Shown: positions 33,001-43,067, counted from the first letter of the stretch. The stretch is 64,000 bases of DNA from Ciona intestinalis (GCF_000224145.3 NC_020174.2:3291026-3355025), one strand, 5' to 3'. Numbers and translations: made by a program. Notes: generated from the letters alone by a model not told the origin.

Positions 33001-36000
33001 AGTCGTGAGGGTACAGTTTTATAATTGTTTAAATGTTTTTAGTTTACCACCAATTGCGACGAAAAAATGGAATGAAAAAGTGTCCCATCTTCCCCACCGT
33101 ACTATATTATATCAGTATTATATGTTTGTAGATATCCAATTTTTTAAGCATGTTGAACCTAATAACTGGCTTTATCACATATATTTATCTTGATAAGCCT
33201 GCTTGGATGTGCGACGTAAACGACCACTGCGTTGGTCGAGAAGACGAGTGCCAGCCTAAGTGTACAAAGCAATCGTTTTGGTGTGATGGTGGAAAATGCT
33301 TGCGACTTGAACAATTTTGTGACGGCCAATTTGGTAAGTTTTTTTGTATTCTATTTGGCCGAGGATTTAGGCAAATTTCACCACAGTTTTTACACTTATA
33401 CTGTGGGAGAAGACGGGGCACCTTTAGCACATAATATCCAAATATCCTGATTGTGCTTTAATCAATTAACAATGGTTTATGGGAGACGTGAGGATACGGT
33501 TTTATAATTCTTTGAATGTTCTTTGTTTACTACAAATGGGACAAGAAAATCGGAAGAAAATGTGTCCCATTTTCCCACCCTACTATATAACAAGCGCGTT
33601 GACTTGCTACGGTTTAAGTAGGTTAGAGTAAGATGGGACACCTTTTCATTCTATTTTCCCGTCCCATTTGGTAGTAAACAAAGAACTTTCAAAAAATTAT
33701 AAACTATAGCAACAGGGCTAGAAAAAGAATGTTTAGAACTCATTTTCAATGCGTACATTATTATTTCGTGTTGTTTACGTATATTCCTATTTATAAATAC
33801 ACTTAATAATCAAAATTAGCAATGATTTTAAACTGTCCTATCTTATCCTGTGTGTTTTCAAATTTGTAAAATTTCACCTGTTGTGCGGATCGCTAAATAA
33901 CTCCTCGTGTGTTTTATTATATTTTATTAAAGTGGTGTCAATTAATAAATGATAGTACTAATTCGTGGTATTACCCAAAAACCGTCATCTTTTTTGATTT
34001 TGGAAATATTTGGCAATATGTGCTTAAGTGTCCCATCTTCCCCCATTGTAGTATATTATGCGCTAAAGGTCTCTCATCTTACCCACAGTATATGATTAAT
34101 CAACAGATTGCAAGGATGGTACAGACGAACTTAATTATGACGAACATTCGAGTGATGACGTGTTCAAGTGCACAACTTTATTTAACCCAACCAAATCATG
34201 CGCATTAAGTATAAACCATCCGTGGGCATGTGACGTCTTCACACACTGCATCAACAGGAGCGACGAATGCCTGCCTGGGTGCGCGTCCTCATTTCAGTGC
34301 AACTCTGGTGAATGCGTACAGCGGTCGGCTGTGAGTTTATATTTATGGTTGTTTTTTTCCGTCAGGTGTGACAATTTTGAGTCTGGTTTGGGGGGTTGAA
34401 AAAAAAATTTGTAATTTTAAGCGATTTGGCCAATTTTCTGTCGCGTATTGCCGTTTAAGTCAAGTGGGTAGCGCGCCTGCCTCTATTACCCCGCAGACGT
34501 AGTGGGTTCAAGGCTCGTCGCTGCTACCATTGTGGGCGTATGTGTCCTTGGCCAAGACACTTAACTGCAACTGCTCCAACCCAGTGGTTACTAATGGGTT
34601 GTTCAAACTATCAACCATACATGAAAAAAATTAAAACCTAACAAAATATATTCACCCTCAAAGTAAAATACATGGTAACTCGTAAGCTGGCAGGAGGTGT
34701 ATGAAACAGAACACCTGTGTTATAATGACTTTCGTTATCCGGCCACGCGAGGATAAAACAAGGTACATTCATTCAATTATTCAAGTTATCTCATTTATTT
34801 TCAATAGCGTATTTTTTGCATACAATAGGTTTGTGACGGTACATCTGATTGCTTAGACGACAGCGATGAATCTTCCAAAGAAGGTGACATTTTTAAATGC
34901 ATTCGCACCAGACACCCTGTTGTTAGGAACTGCTGGCTGCCATTAAGCGTAACAATGGACTCTGTCAGTGATTGTGACCGTGAACTAGATTTGCTTAATA
35001 TAAGTTGGACCCAGACTGAAAGTCAAAATGATCAAGTAAGAACGATATTTAAATATACGCGACACCGTGATGACAGTGGTAATACCAATGACAATATTTT
35101 CTTGCATATTTAAGCCAGGAGAAAATATCCCGAACATCAGTGAAGAATACAAAACTGTTTCACTGCATTGGGGAACGAAAATATATACCGGGTAAATATG
35201 TTTGAAAAAGTAGTTCAAAATTGTCCGCCGCGTGGCGATGTGGTTTGCGCGTCTGCCTCTAACCCAGAGGTAATTGGTTCAAAGCTCGTTACTGCTATCA
35301 TTGTGGGCGTATGTGTCCTTGGGCAAGATACTTAACGGCGATTTCTCCAATCCAGTGGTCACTAATGGGGTGTGCAAATAATTAGCCATACCTAAACAAA
35401 AATCAAAAAATATAATCACCCACAAAGTAGTATACTTGGTAAAAGCTGACACGAGGTGTATGAAACAAAACACCCGCGTTATAACGACTGCCGTTTCCGG
35501 CTATGCGAGGATACTGCCCAAAAAAAGTTATTTACAAATAAAAAAATGCTCTATTTTAGTGGAAAATCAATGTGATGGAAACTTTGACTGTACTCTTTTG
35601 TCTGACGAATGTCTATGTGAAAAATCGCCCGCAATTTGCCAAGATATTTGCTACAATAGACACAACAACTCTAATGTTGCTGGGGAACCGTGTTTCCAGT
35701 GTCCTTTTGGAGAGATTAAGTGCACGGATAGATGCATTAGCCGTGAAAAGGTACAGATTAACCGTTTTAATTTTGTTTGGTAACTTGTAAGCTGGCACGA
35801 GGTGATGAAACCGTACACTGGTGTTTAACGACTGTCTTTTTCCGGGCACGCGAGGATAAAGTATGTTACATTCATTCATCTTTTAGCGGCTCATCTGGTG
35901 TAAAAAAACGTAGTATGTTTCGACGTTTCGTCTCCTGTAACAACAGCGTTACGTTTTATTTACATTCTAATGCCAAATAAGCGAGTAAAAGACATATATA

Positions 36001-39000
36001 TTTATTTTATATTTATCTCATCAACAGGTATGCGATGGTAAAGCCGACTGTTCAAACGCAAATGATGAAAACTTCTGTACATCTGCTGTGCAATGTGCTA
36101 AAGGCAATGGAAGTATTTGTTCGCCATCTTTTCAATGTCATACATCAGGTACAACGAACATTCCCGGTAAACATGTTACGTATTAAGTATTATGTCTCAT
36201 TTTAAAGAATTATAGTAGGGTGTCCCGAGAAAATAGAATGAATGCGCGTCCCATCTTCACACACCCTGTTTTTTTCTTTGCTGTCAAACGAAATGCTTCA
36301 CAAAAAAATGCTATGCCACTCGTTTATCCTGACCTGATCAAAAAACAAGAGCTATATAGTGCCAAACTGATTCAAATTTTTTCGTCAAATTAGTCCCGAC
36401 ATAAATTGATTTAAGTTGTGATGTACAAGCAGTGTAAGTTGTGGATATAAAAATAATCTTAATTTTGATGAAAAAAAAAACAGTTCTCAGTAGAAATAAA
36501 ACTTATTCAAGTTGTGATGTAAGATTAATTAAAGTTTTGTAAAAGTAGTTCAGGTTTTGATTTCGGCCTAAAAATAATTCCTCTTATTATCTTAAATGAG
36601 TGAATGCATAATAGGTTTTATTGGAAAACGAGCCCACCTTTGTGACGGTCAGCCACAGTGTATTCACTTCGAAGACGAATGTTCAAGTGAATTATGCTCC
36701 AATCCGTTGCCGGAATATTGTCACCACGTGTCGCTGTTGGTCGGCATTGGGTACGTGGCATATATATTGAATTTGAATAATAATAAAAAAAATAGTTGAA
36801 TGTGCACAAATACATTTTTATGGCCGTATAATTTGGAATAGAACTTTAAGCCATGTCAGGCTACTTGTAAAACAGGTGTGTACAGTTGCTAAAATGCGGG
36901 CCAAATCTTTTTAAAGCGAGTGAAAACAGATTATAATATCCCGAGTCCAATGCTTGCTTAGCGAAACAAAAAAATGCACGCATTAATACATATAGTAGGG
37001 TTTTCATTCTATTTTCTCGTTCCATTTAGTAGTAAACAAAGAACATTCAAAATAATGTAAAACTGTACCTTAACAAACTCTCATGGAGCGTTGTTAATTG
37101 TTTAAACACGGTCAGGATATTTGGATATTATGTGTTAAATGTGCCCTTTCCCTACCCTACTTTATATTCATTTGTTCTTGTTCACACTTTCAGCTTTTAC
37201 TATCGTTGTAAAGAAGGCGGAGTATTTCTGAAAGGACCCCAAGTATGCGATGGATTTTCACGCGACTGTCCTGATGGAGACGACGAACTAAACTGCCCGA
37301 ACCGAACTTATTGCCAAAATTTGGCAACAGAATCATCTTTTACTGGCGAAGGACAGATTCACATTTCAACGACACAGGTTTGTTATCTTTTAATTTAACT
37401 GCATGAAAAAAGGAATGTAACTTAGTTTATCCTCGCGTGGCCGGAAAACGACAATCGTTATACCAATGATGTTCTGTTTCATACACCTCGTGCAAGTTTA
37501 CGAGTTACCATGCATTTTACTCTGTGGGTGATTGTTTTTTTGGATTAATATTTTATTGAATATATATGGCTAATAATTTGAACAACCTCATTAGTGACCA
37601 CTCGGTTGGAGCAATTTGCCGTTAAGTGTCTTGCCTAAGGATACAGACGCCCACAATGGTAGTGGCTACGAGCCTTGAGTCCAATTACCTCTGGGTCACA
37701 GGCAGCAGGCGCGCTAACCACTAAGCCACGGCGCTGTATTTTTTAAATAATAAGTTTTTTTTTGCTACAGATCTGCGATGGTGTGATTGACTGCCAAAAC
37801 AAACAGGATGAAATGAATTGCTCGCAGCATTATTATTGTACAGGAGGTCGGTGCGGGCTTAAACACGTGCATTTTTTAACAATATAGCAGAGTGGGGGAA
37901 GACAGGAGACCTTTAGCACATAAAATTCAAATATCCTGATCATATTTTAAACAATCAACAACGGTCTATGGAAGTCGTGTCCATACAGTTTTACAATTCT
38001 TTGATTCTTCTTTATTTACTACTGAATAGGAGAGAAAATAGAATGAAAGTTGGCCCGTTTTACCTCACAATACTATATTTTGAATTCAGTATAAAAATAC
38101 CAATCACTTTTGCGACAGGGGAACCGTTTTTTATTCCTATTCGTTTCATTGCTGATGGAAAAGCTGACTGCTTAGACAGCAGTGATGAATGCCCACCGGA
38201 CAGTTTTCAGCGAAACATATTTGCTTCGCGAGAAGAAATGATCAAGTCACCGGTACTCCGTTATCTAGTATGGATAATTGGAGGTCTTTCTATAGCAGGT
38301 GATCATAAATTTAGTACAACACCAAAAATAAAACCTTATACAGTAGAGTGGGGGGAGACGGGATACCTGTAGCACATAATGTCCAAATATCCTAATCGTG
38401 TTTTAAATAATAAAAATGTGCTATAAGAGTCATGGGATACGGTAACCCCTACCCCCATACTACTACCTTCTTCTTTTTTGACAGGAAACGTTACCGTCCT
38501 TTTTGAAACATTTTACGGCCTGCTCTGGTCAGATGAGCGTTTTCGGAACAAAAGACCGTTTGCAAAAGTCAACCATGTTTTAGTCATCAACCTCGCTTTA
38601 GCTGATTTACTCATGGGTGTTTATCTATTGTTGCTCGGTACTGAAGCAGCTTGGCGCTCTGGGAGCTACTGTAAGGACGATAAGTCATGGCGAAGTTCCG
38701 ACAAATGTGGGTATCTGGGGGCATTGACTGTAGTTTCATGCCTGGCTTCAGTCTCCATTCTCTTGCTACTGACATCATATCGCTTGTACGGCGTGTTTTG
38801 GCCGTTTCGAAGTCAAAGGGTGAATTACAAAACGACGATGCTCTTTGCGATCTCTGCTTGGTTAATCGCTCTGTTATTAGGTAAGCATTGTGGTGATTTA
38901 TGTTTGTAACTTCCTACTTTTTGTTTGTAACGATTTTTGTTTGTGACTTCTTACTTTATCCTCACGTGGCCGGATAACGACACTCGTTAAACACGGGTGT

Positions 39001-41212
39001 ATTGTTTCATTTTTTTACGCGTGACTGATAATTTGGACAACCCATTGGTGACCACTGGGTTGGAGCAACTGCCGTTAAGTGTCATTTTCACGAACACATA
39101 CGCTCACAATGGTAGCAGCGAAGAGATTTGAACCCATTACCTCTGGGTTAAACGCGCTAACGTTAATGGGTTTGAAGTAACTTGAACATTATGTTTTTTA
39201 GCGTTTATTCCCCTGAGTCCACTTGTTTCGTATCATTACACCTCTCATCTTTGGATAAGCCACAACCCGTATTTCACAAGCGATGTTGTGGAAAGAGATG
39301 CGCTTCTGCAGTTCTGTCGTCGCTTTACACTTTATCAAGACGTTCACCAAAACCAGTCGCACGAGGTCGCTGTGGAGCATTCAAAAGTAAAAATCTTACA
39401 ATCATTGGAAAATCATCTAGTAGGGTTGGGGGAGATAAGTCACAGTTTTACTCGATTTTTTCGTTCTATTTGGTAGTAAACGAAGGGCATTCAAATAATT
39501 ATAAAAGCGTATCCTTTATACGCCTTCCATAAGACTATTGTTACTGTTTAAAACACAACCAGTATTAAGGGTTTTATTATGTGCTAAAGGCGCCCACCCT
39601 TCTAAATTATTTCAGAAAACCCTGTATTGACAAAAGCTATTTTTTATTTCTTTTTCTCTGTTAGATTTGGTTGGATAATACTTGGAACGTATTTGGAAAA
39701 ACTATTGTGGATAAAATTGGGAGTTTTCGCGGCGAATTCGGATACTACAGCGTGCACAGTGTGTGCATGCCCAAACTTTATGTGACGACAAAAGACGTTG
39801 CATGGAGACATTCGATGGTATGCAACTGTGTTAAGTGGTATAGTAGGTCGGGGGAAGTTGGGACAGTTTTTAATTCTATTTTCTCGTCTCATTTGGTAGT
39901 AAACAAAGAACAATAAAAGAATTATAAAAATATATCCTCAGCACGACTTTCATAGACCGTTGTTAATTGTTTACACGTTTAGGACGTTTGAATATTCTAT
40001 GCAAAAGATGTCCTATCTTACCCCACAATACTATATATAATAAATAATACTGTTTAATTTCACAAACGATTTTCTGTTCCAGATTATCATTTTTTTCAAC
40101 TTCTTCTCAATTCTATATATTTTGGCCGCTTACTTGCTTATCGCCCTTAAAAGCAAGAAAAGAGTGACGAAATACGGAAACAGGTATGAATTATAGTAGG
40201 ATGGGGGTAGATGGGACATTCATTTTATTCTCATCCCATTTGGTAGTAAACAAAGAACATTCAAAGAATTATAAAACTGTATCCTCACGACAGCAATGAA
40301 TCGTTGTTAATTGTTTAAAACACGAAAAGAATGTTTAGATATTATGAGCCAAAGGTGTCCCATCTTATTCTACAGTACTACACTTTTAAATGAAAAAAAA
40401 AAACATTAACAGCATGAGTTCCAGGCACAGTTCGATGTTTCGACGAATTACATACCTTGTGATAAGCGACATAGCTTGTTGGCTTCCCGTCTGTACTATG
40501 GCGTTCATGAACATTTCTGGTTACAAAATCTCGGAAAATGTAAGTATTTAACAGAGAAGGGCCTTATTTTCAAATAAATGTTTTTTTCACCAGGCTTATG
40601 CTGTCTCTGCTGTAGTTCTGTTACCAATCAACAGCGCTCTTAACCCATTATTGTATTCGAACGCTGTTCAACATTTGCTTATCAAGTTGTCTTGCGGAAA
40701 ACGGTAAATTATATTTAACATTTTAAGCCTAGTAGGATGGGGAAGACGGAACATTTAGCGCATTATATCCAAATATCCTGATCGTGTTTTAGCCAAAAAT
40801 ATCCTGATCGTGGTTTAAACAATTAACAACGGTCTAAGGGAGTCGTGAGGATACGATTTCATAGTTCTTTTTTTTTGTTTTTTTTTACCGAATGGAACAC
40901 GAAAATATTATAAAAAGGTGTCCCATCTTCCCCCACCGTACTATATATAAAGGCGTCCCACATTCCCCCTTCTAAATATATAACCATAATTAAACTCACC
41001 CTTTTAGAACGATGCAAAGAAACCCTACCTCCACAACCCGTATAGAAAACCCGCTTCACCAGCGTGGGTTACGGTTAGGAAAAATACAACACAATGAAAC
41101 CTTTAACCGGAATAACGGAGATCCTGGGAACACAAGACTGCGAATTCCGGATGTTATTCCTGATCAGGATGGAAAAACAACATCCAGTGCTCTGCTATCT
41201 ACATCCATGTAA
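26988..41212 (+). CDS. LDLa-rich, relaxin-receptor-like G-protein-coupled receptor, complete
   Basis: Twenty-six exons join in frame from ATG to TAA, about 1319 residues: 26988-27057, 27696-27954, 28608-28750, 29233-29402, 29820-29915, 30338-30418, 30730-30824, 31390-31479, 32049-32211, 33198-33333, 34107-34330, 34829-35035, 35119-35191, 35560-35750, 36028-36148, 36615-36750, 37194-37377, 37771-37846, 38119-38298, 38485-38880, 39202-39386, 39665-39817, 40083-40183, 40425-40539 (or from 40413), 40594-40703 and 41008-41212. A signal peptide (residues 1 to about 20) precedes 16-18 Cys/Asp-rich LDLa-type modules, then a class A seven-helix domain from about residue 886. The helix-7 line LLPINSALNPLLYS strongly resembles relaxin receptors (LGR type C). 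Those and the snail receptor GRL101 carry leucine-rich repeats between LDLa and helix 1; none is seen here. The ligand is unknown. Confidence 0.88.
27085..27275 (-). mobile_element. Family M MITE, reverse
   Basis: Full length, 27 bases after the signal-peptide exon of the LDLa receptor. Confidence 0.85.
27696..38298 (+). CDS. LDLa-type ectodomain exons of the receptor
   Basis: Exons 2-19 encode repeated C-x-C-D-G-x-x-D-C-x-D-x-S-D-E-x-C patterns, for example YCDGSIDCPDASDE, LCDNKNDCLDGSDEMKC, FCDDNVDCIDGSDE, VCDGTSDCLDDSDE and VCDGFSRDCPDGDDELNC. The Asp/Glu residues are the calcium ligands of LDLa folds. Introns usually fall inside modules, just before the I/VCDG line, mostly in phase 0. 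A second, shorter module type (W-x-C-D-x-x-x-x-C-V/I-x-R/x-x-D-E-C) follows several canonical modules; see the finding on paired modules. No LRR-like L-x-x-L-x-L line is present. Confidence 0.85.
28158..28322 (-). mobile_element. Family M MITE, reverse, right end lost
   Basis: Breaks off within the last terminal repeat. Confidence 0.8.
28468..28596 (+). mobile_element. Family S SINE, tail only
   Basis: Ends ATTCATTCATTCA 12 bases before receptor exon 28608. Confidence 0.75.
28785..28915 (-). mobile_element. Family R repeat, 3' half
   Basis: Receptor intron after exon 28608-28750. Confidence 0.7.
28972..29215 (+). mobile_element. Family R repeat, variant form with doubled tail
   Basis: The CGCTTTTGT to GACGAAATAAATTT block occurs twice. 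Confidence 0.65.
29411..29589 (+). mobile_element. Family M MITE, forward
   Basis: Starts 8 bases after the donor of exon 29233-29402. Confidence 0.85.
29592..29768 (-). mobile_element. Family R repeat
   Basis: Directly follows the MITE at 29411-29589. Confidence 0.7.
29933..30073 (-). mobile_element. Family M MITE, reverse, internally shortened
   Basis: Starts 17 bases after exon 29820-29915. Confidence 0.75.
30175..30312 (+). mobile_element. Family S SINE, tail only
   Basis: Ends shortly before receptor exon 30338. Confidence 0.75.
30442..30681 (-). mobile_element. Family M MITE, reverse, with a duplicated right end
   Basis: The ATTCGGATATTATGTGCT block occurs twice, so this 311-base intron is mostly MITE. 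Confidence 0.85.
30859..31050 (-). mobile_element. Family M MITE, reverse
   Basis: Its right terminus forms part of the 45 bp inverted repeat at 31043-31087. Confidence 0.85.
31043..31087. repeat. Left arm of a perfect 45 bp inverted repeat around receptor exon 8
   Basis: Exact reverse complement of 31706-31750. It contains a MITE terminus, a SINE-head-like core (GGTGCCGTGACGTAGT) and another MITE terminus. Confidence 0.9.
31082..31270 (+). mobile_element. Family M MITE, forward
   Basis: Inner left MITE of the inverted arrangement around exon 31390-31479. Confidence 0.85.
31522..31710 (-). mobile_element. Family M MITE, reverse
   Basis: Inner right MITE of the inverted arrangement around exon 31390-31479; left terminus degraded. 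Confidence 0.8.
31706..31750. repeat. Right arm of the perfect 45 bp inverted repeat
   Basis: Exact reverse complement of 31043-31087. Confidence 0.9.
31742..31822 (+). mobile_element. Family M MITE, forward, middle deleted
   Basis: Both ends are kept but about 110 internal bases are missing. Confidence 0.75.
31825..32033 (-). mobile_element. Family S SINE, reverse, head lost
   Basis: Abuts the shortened MITE at 31742-31822. Confidence 0.8.
32225..32490 (-). mobile_element. Family R repeat
   Basis: Starts 13 bases after the donor of exon 32049-32211. Confidence 0.75.
32537..32724 (-). mobile_element. Family M MITE, reverse
   Basis: Left end diverged; intron of the LDLa receptor. Confidence 0.8.
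32915..33104 (+). mobile_element. Family M MITE, forward
   Basis: Same receptor intron as the copy at 32537. Confidence 0.85.
33399..33585 (+). mobile_element. Family M MITE, forward
   Basis: Full length, left terminus diverged. Confidence 0.8.
33617..33705 (-). mobile_element. Family M MITE, reverse, left half
   Basis: Broken after the AATTATAAA block; terminus-like scraps recur at 34018-34092. Confidence 0.7.
34448..34780 (+). mobile_element. Family S SINE, forward
   Basis: Complete; receptor intron before exon 34829. Confidence 0.85.
35222..35516 (+). mobile_element. Family S SINE, forward
   Basis: Complete head; tail lost after GCGAGGATA. Confidence 0.85.
35776..35880 (+). mobile_element. 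Family S SINE, tail only
   Basis: Starts 26 bases after the donor of exon 35560-35750. Confidence 0.7.
36213..36267 (+). mobile_element. Family M MITE, nearly solo terminal repeats
   Basis: Left tip joined directly to the right third. Confidence 0.6.
36993..37161 (-). mobile_element. Family M MITE, reverse
   Basis: About 20 bases of the left terminus are missing; ends 32 bases before exon 37194. Confidence 0.8.
37410..37737 (-). mobile_element. Family S SINE, reverse
   Basis: Complete; ends 34 bases before exon 37771. Confidence 0.85.
37885..38075 (+). mobile_element. Family M MITE, forward
   Basis: Occupies 191 of the 272 bases of a receptor intron. Confidence 0.85.
38119..40703 (+). CDS. 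Seven-transmembrane domain exons of the LDLa receptor
   Basis: Helix 1 spans the junction of exons 19 and 20 (YLVWIIGGLSIAGNVTVLF, with the GN motif). Helix 2 has NLALADLLMG with the conserved Asp. Extracellular loop 1 and the start of helix 3 carry the expected cysteines (SYCKDD, DKCGYLG). Helix 3 ends in LLTSYRLYGVFWPF, so the E/DRY arginine is kept but the preceding acid is Tyr. Helix 4 is in exons 20-21, helix 5 in 40083-40183 (LYILAAYLLIALKSKKR), helix 6 has the canonical CWLP (40425-40539), and helix 7 has NPLLY (40594-40703). Confidence 0.9.
38341..38464 (+). mobile_element. Family M MITE, forward, middle shortened
   Basis: Occupies 124 of the 186 bases of the intron inside helix 1. 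Confidence 0.75.
38945..39168 (-). mobile_element. Family S SINE, reverse, middle shortened
   Basis: Intron between helices 4 and 5 of the receptor. Confidence 0.75.
39418..39608 (-). mobile_element. Family M MITE, reverse
   Basis: Occupies most of the 278-base intron 39387-39664. Confidence 0.8.
39841..40033 (-). mobile_element. Family M MITE, reverse
   Basis: Occupies 193 of the 265 bases of intron 39818-40082. Confidence 0.85.
40194..40380 (-). mobile_element. Family M MITE, reverse
   Basis: Starts 10 bases after the donor at 40184 and fills 187 of about 241 intron bases. Confidence 0.85.
40730..40943 (+). mobile_element. Family M MITE, forward
   Basis: The AATATCCTGATCGTG block is duplicated; it fills most of the last receptor intron. 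Confidence 0.85.
41008..41212 (+). CDS. Cytoplasmic tail exon of the LDLa receptor
   Basis: The last exon adds 68 residues after helix 8, rich in Arg, Asn, Thr and Ser (RTMQRNPTSTTRIENP), and ends SSALLSTSM-stop. Ser/Thr clusters would suit kinase and arrestin regulation, but this is inference. The acceptor is CCCTTTTAG. Confidence 0.8.
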
Positions 41213-41364
41213 AAAGCAAAGACGATATTATACCCAAACTGCTGTTTAAAATCGAATGCTTTGATGTACTCTGTTCGTCAAGGCTTATTTCGTCGAACAT
41301 TTTTAAACCCAGATTAGTAAAATTACTAATACAAACATTCCTGCATTTTCAAGGTTGTTAATAT

Positions 41365-41545
41365 AGTAGGGTGGGGGAAGATGGTACACCTTATCAATCT
41401 ATTTTCCTGTTCCATTCTGTAGTAAACAAAGAATTAAAGAATCTTATCTTCCCGACTTCCATAGACCGTTGTTAATTGTTTAAAACACGGTCAGAATATT
41501 TTGATATTATGTGCTAAAGGTGTCCCGTTTTTCCCCACCCTATTA
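41365..41545 (-). mobile_element. Family M MITE, reverse
   Basis: Lies after the receptor stop codon. Confidence 0.85.
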
Positions 41546-41657
41546 TATATGAAAGTACAGCACTTTTCATATTGTAAAAGTTCATTAAATTTAATGTACT
41601 AAAACGTGGGTCATAGAACTTGTTCATTCAAGGTTATAAAATCCAAGTATCTTTGGT

Positions 41658-42038
41658 ATGCCGGTTCTGTTGACTTTGCGACACAAGCGTCTGTATGTCG
41701 TGGTTCGCGAGTTCTTTTATATTGTCATACGCACTCTGTTCGTAGGTTATGTTTGCGTAAATGCGTCACTATGTTACAAATTTTCTGAAAATAAACAGAC
41801 AGATGCGCAAGAGCAAACAATCGTGAATTTCTCCCTAACAAGAATGCAACAAATTTTGCAGAATAAAGAGCAGAACCGACGATTTGGTTATAATTCATTG
41901 GGTGTTACTTTAATTTACTCTCTAAGAAAAAAATTGCCAACGGTATATACGGCAAATGAATGCGACCTTCTGCGGGCTGACACTCACGATATAGCTGTTG
42001 TTTTTCGCAGCAACTCGGAAACCTTATCAGCGCAGTAA
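41658..42038 (+). other. Unexplained 126-codon open frame just after the LDLa receptor
   Basis: ATG to TAA with no recognisable domain. The first 40 residues are hydrophobic or basic, followed by a polar Gln-rich middle. It starts 445 bases after the receptor stop and could simply be 3' UTR or chance. No splice signals or codon pattern argue strongly for coding. Confidence 0.15.
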
Positions 42039-42540
42039 TTACTTTCATTGCAGAAAGTTATTTCGCGAAAACCTTTTCCAATTCGAATCAAAGTAAATTA
42101 TAGCAACAATGACGCAACCGGTACCAGACGTAAAGGCGTGGGAATACTCTGCGTCGCCGTACGCTGCGACGCACGCCTATTTATAGGTGACACGCCATCA
42201 GATGTCCTGTAACCGGTAAAATAAAACCACCCCGTTTCCACCGTGTTCTGACAATATGGATTCTTACAAAAATTCACTCTATCTTTTTGCATGTGTGATG
42301 TATCGTCGATTAAATCCAAAATTTCTCCGCGAATTCTGCTACAGTCGCACCCAAAATCTTGACAAAAACATACTGTGGCAATGAATACCGATTGCAGCTA
42401 TTTAAATTTCTATAAGCGTTTACAGTGTGCCATAGGAAACCCAATATCACTTATTTGGAGCGAGGCAACTCTCGTCCAAACCAAAATACTTGAACTTTAA
42501 AACGCGTGTTTGTATATTAAAAAATACTAAAAATAAATCA

Positions 42541-42741
42541 TATAGAAGGGTGGGGTAAGATGGGATATTGTTAGCACTTACCTTATATTTTGTTATCGTG
42601 TTTTTTAACAATTTACAACCTTTTTATACAGAGACGCGGGGCAGCGGTTATATAATCGTTCAAATATTCATATTTTTACTACCAAATGGAAAGAGAAAAG
42701 AGTATGAAAACATGTCTCATGTTACCCCACAATACACTACT
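42541..42741 (+). mobile_element. Family M MITE, forward, diverged
   Basis: Both ends recognisable, middle clearly older. Confidence 0.75.
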
Positions 42742-42877
42742 AGAAACTAGATGATGTCAATCTTGAAACAATAAAATTATTTATGATCTTACCAGTCGTT
42801 GCGTTATCGCTTAGGTGTCTAAAATGCGGTTTATAAAATATTGCAGTTTCCGTTTAGATCAGAGCTATTATAACATA

Positions 42878-43067
42878 TAGTAGGGTGGGTAAGATGAGAC
42901 ATTTTTTCGTTATATTTTTTGTCTCATTTGGTAGTAAACATAGAACATTAAAAGAATTATTAAACCGAATCCTCACGACTTCTATAACCGTTGTTAATTG
43001 TTTAAAACGCGATCTAGATATTTGGATATTATGTATTAAGGTCTCCCATCTTCCCCCACAGTACTAT
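42878..43067 (-). mobile_element. Family M MITE, reverse
   Basis: Full length; the last repeat before a repeat-poor 2.1 kb stretch. Confidence 0.85.

Noticed and set aside
35036..35191. Exon start at CCAGGAGAAAAT (35115) in the receptor
   Set aside because: The later AG (exon from 35119) gives FHCIGERKYIP and joins to VENQCDGNFDC in phase; the earlier start breaks the frame.
42098..42395. Open frame of about 100 codons on the minus strand with six cysteines
   Set aside because: It has no ATG near its start, no recognised domain and no clear splice sites, so I could not support a gene.
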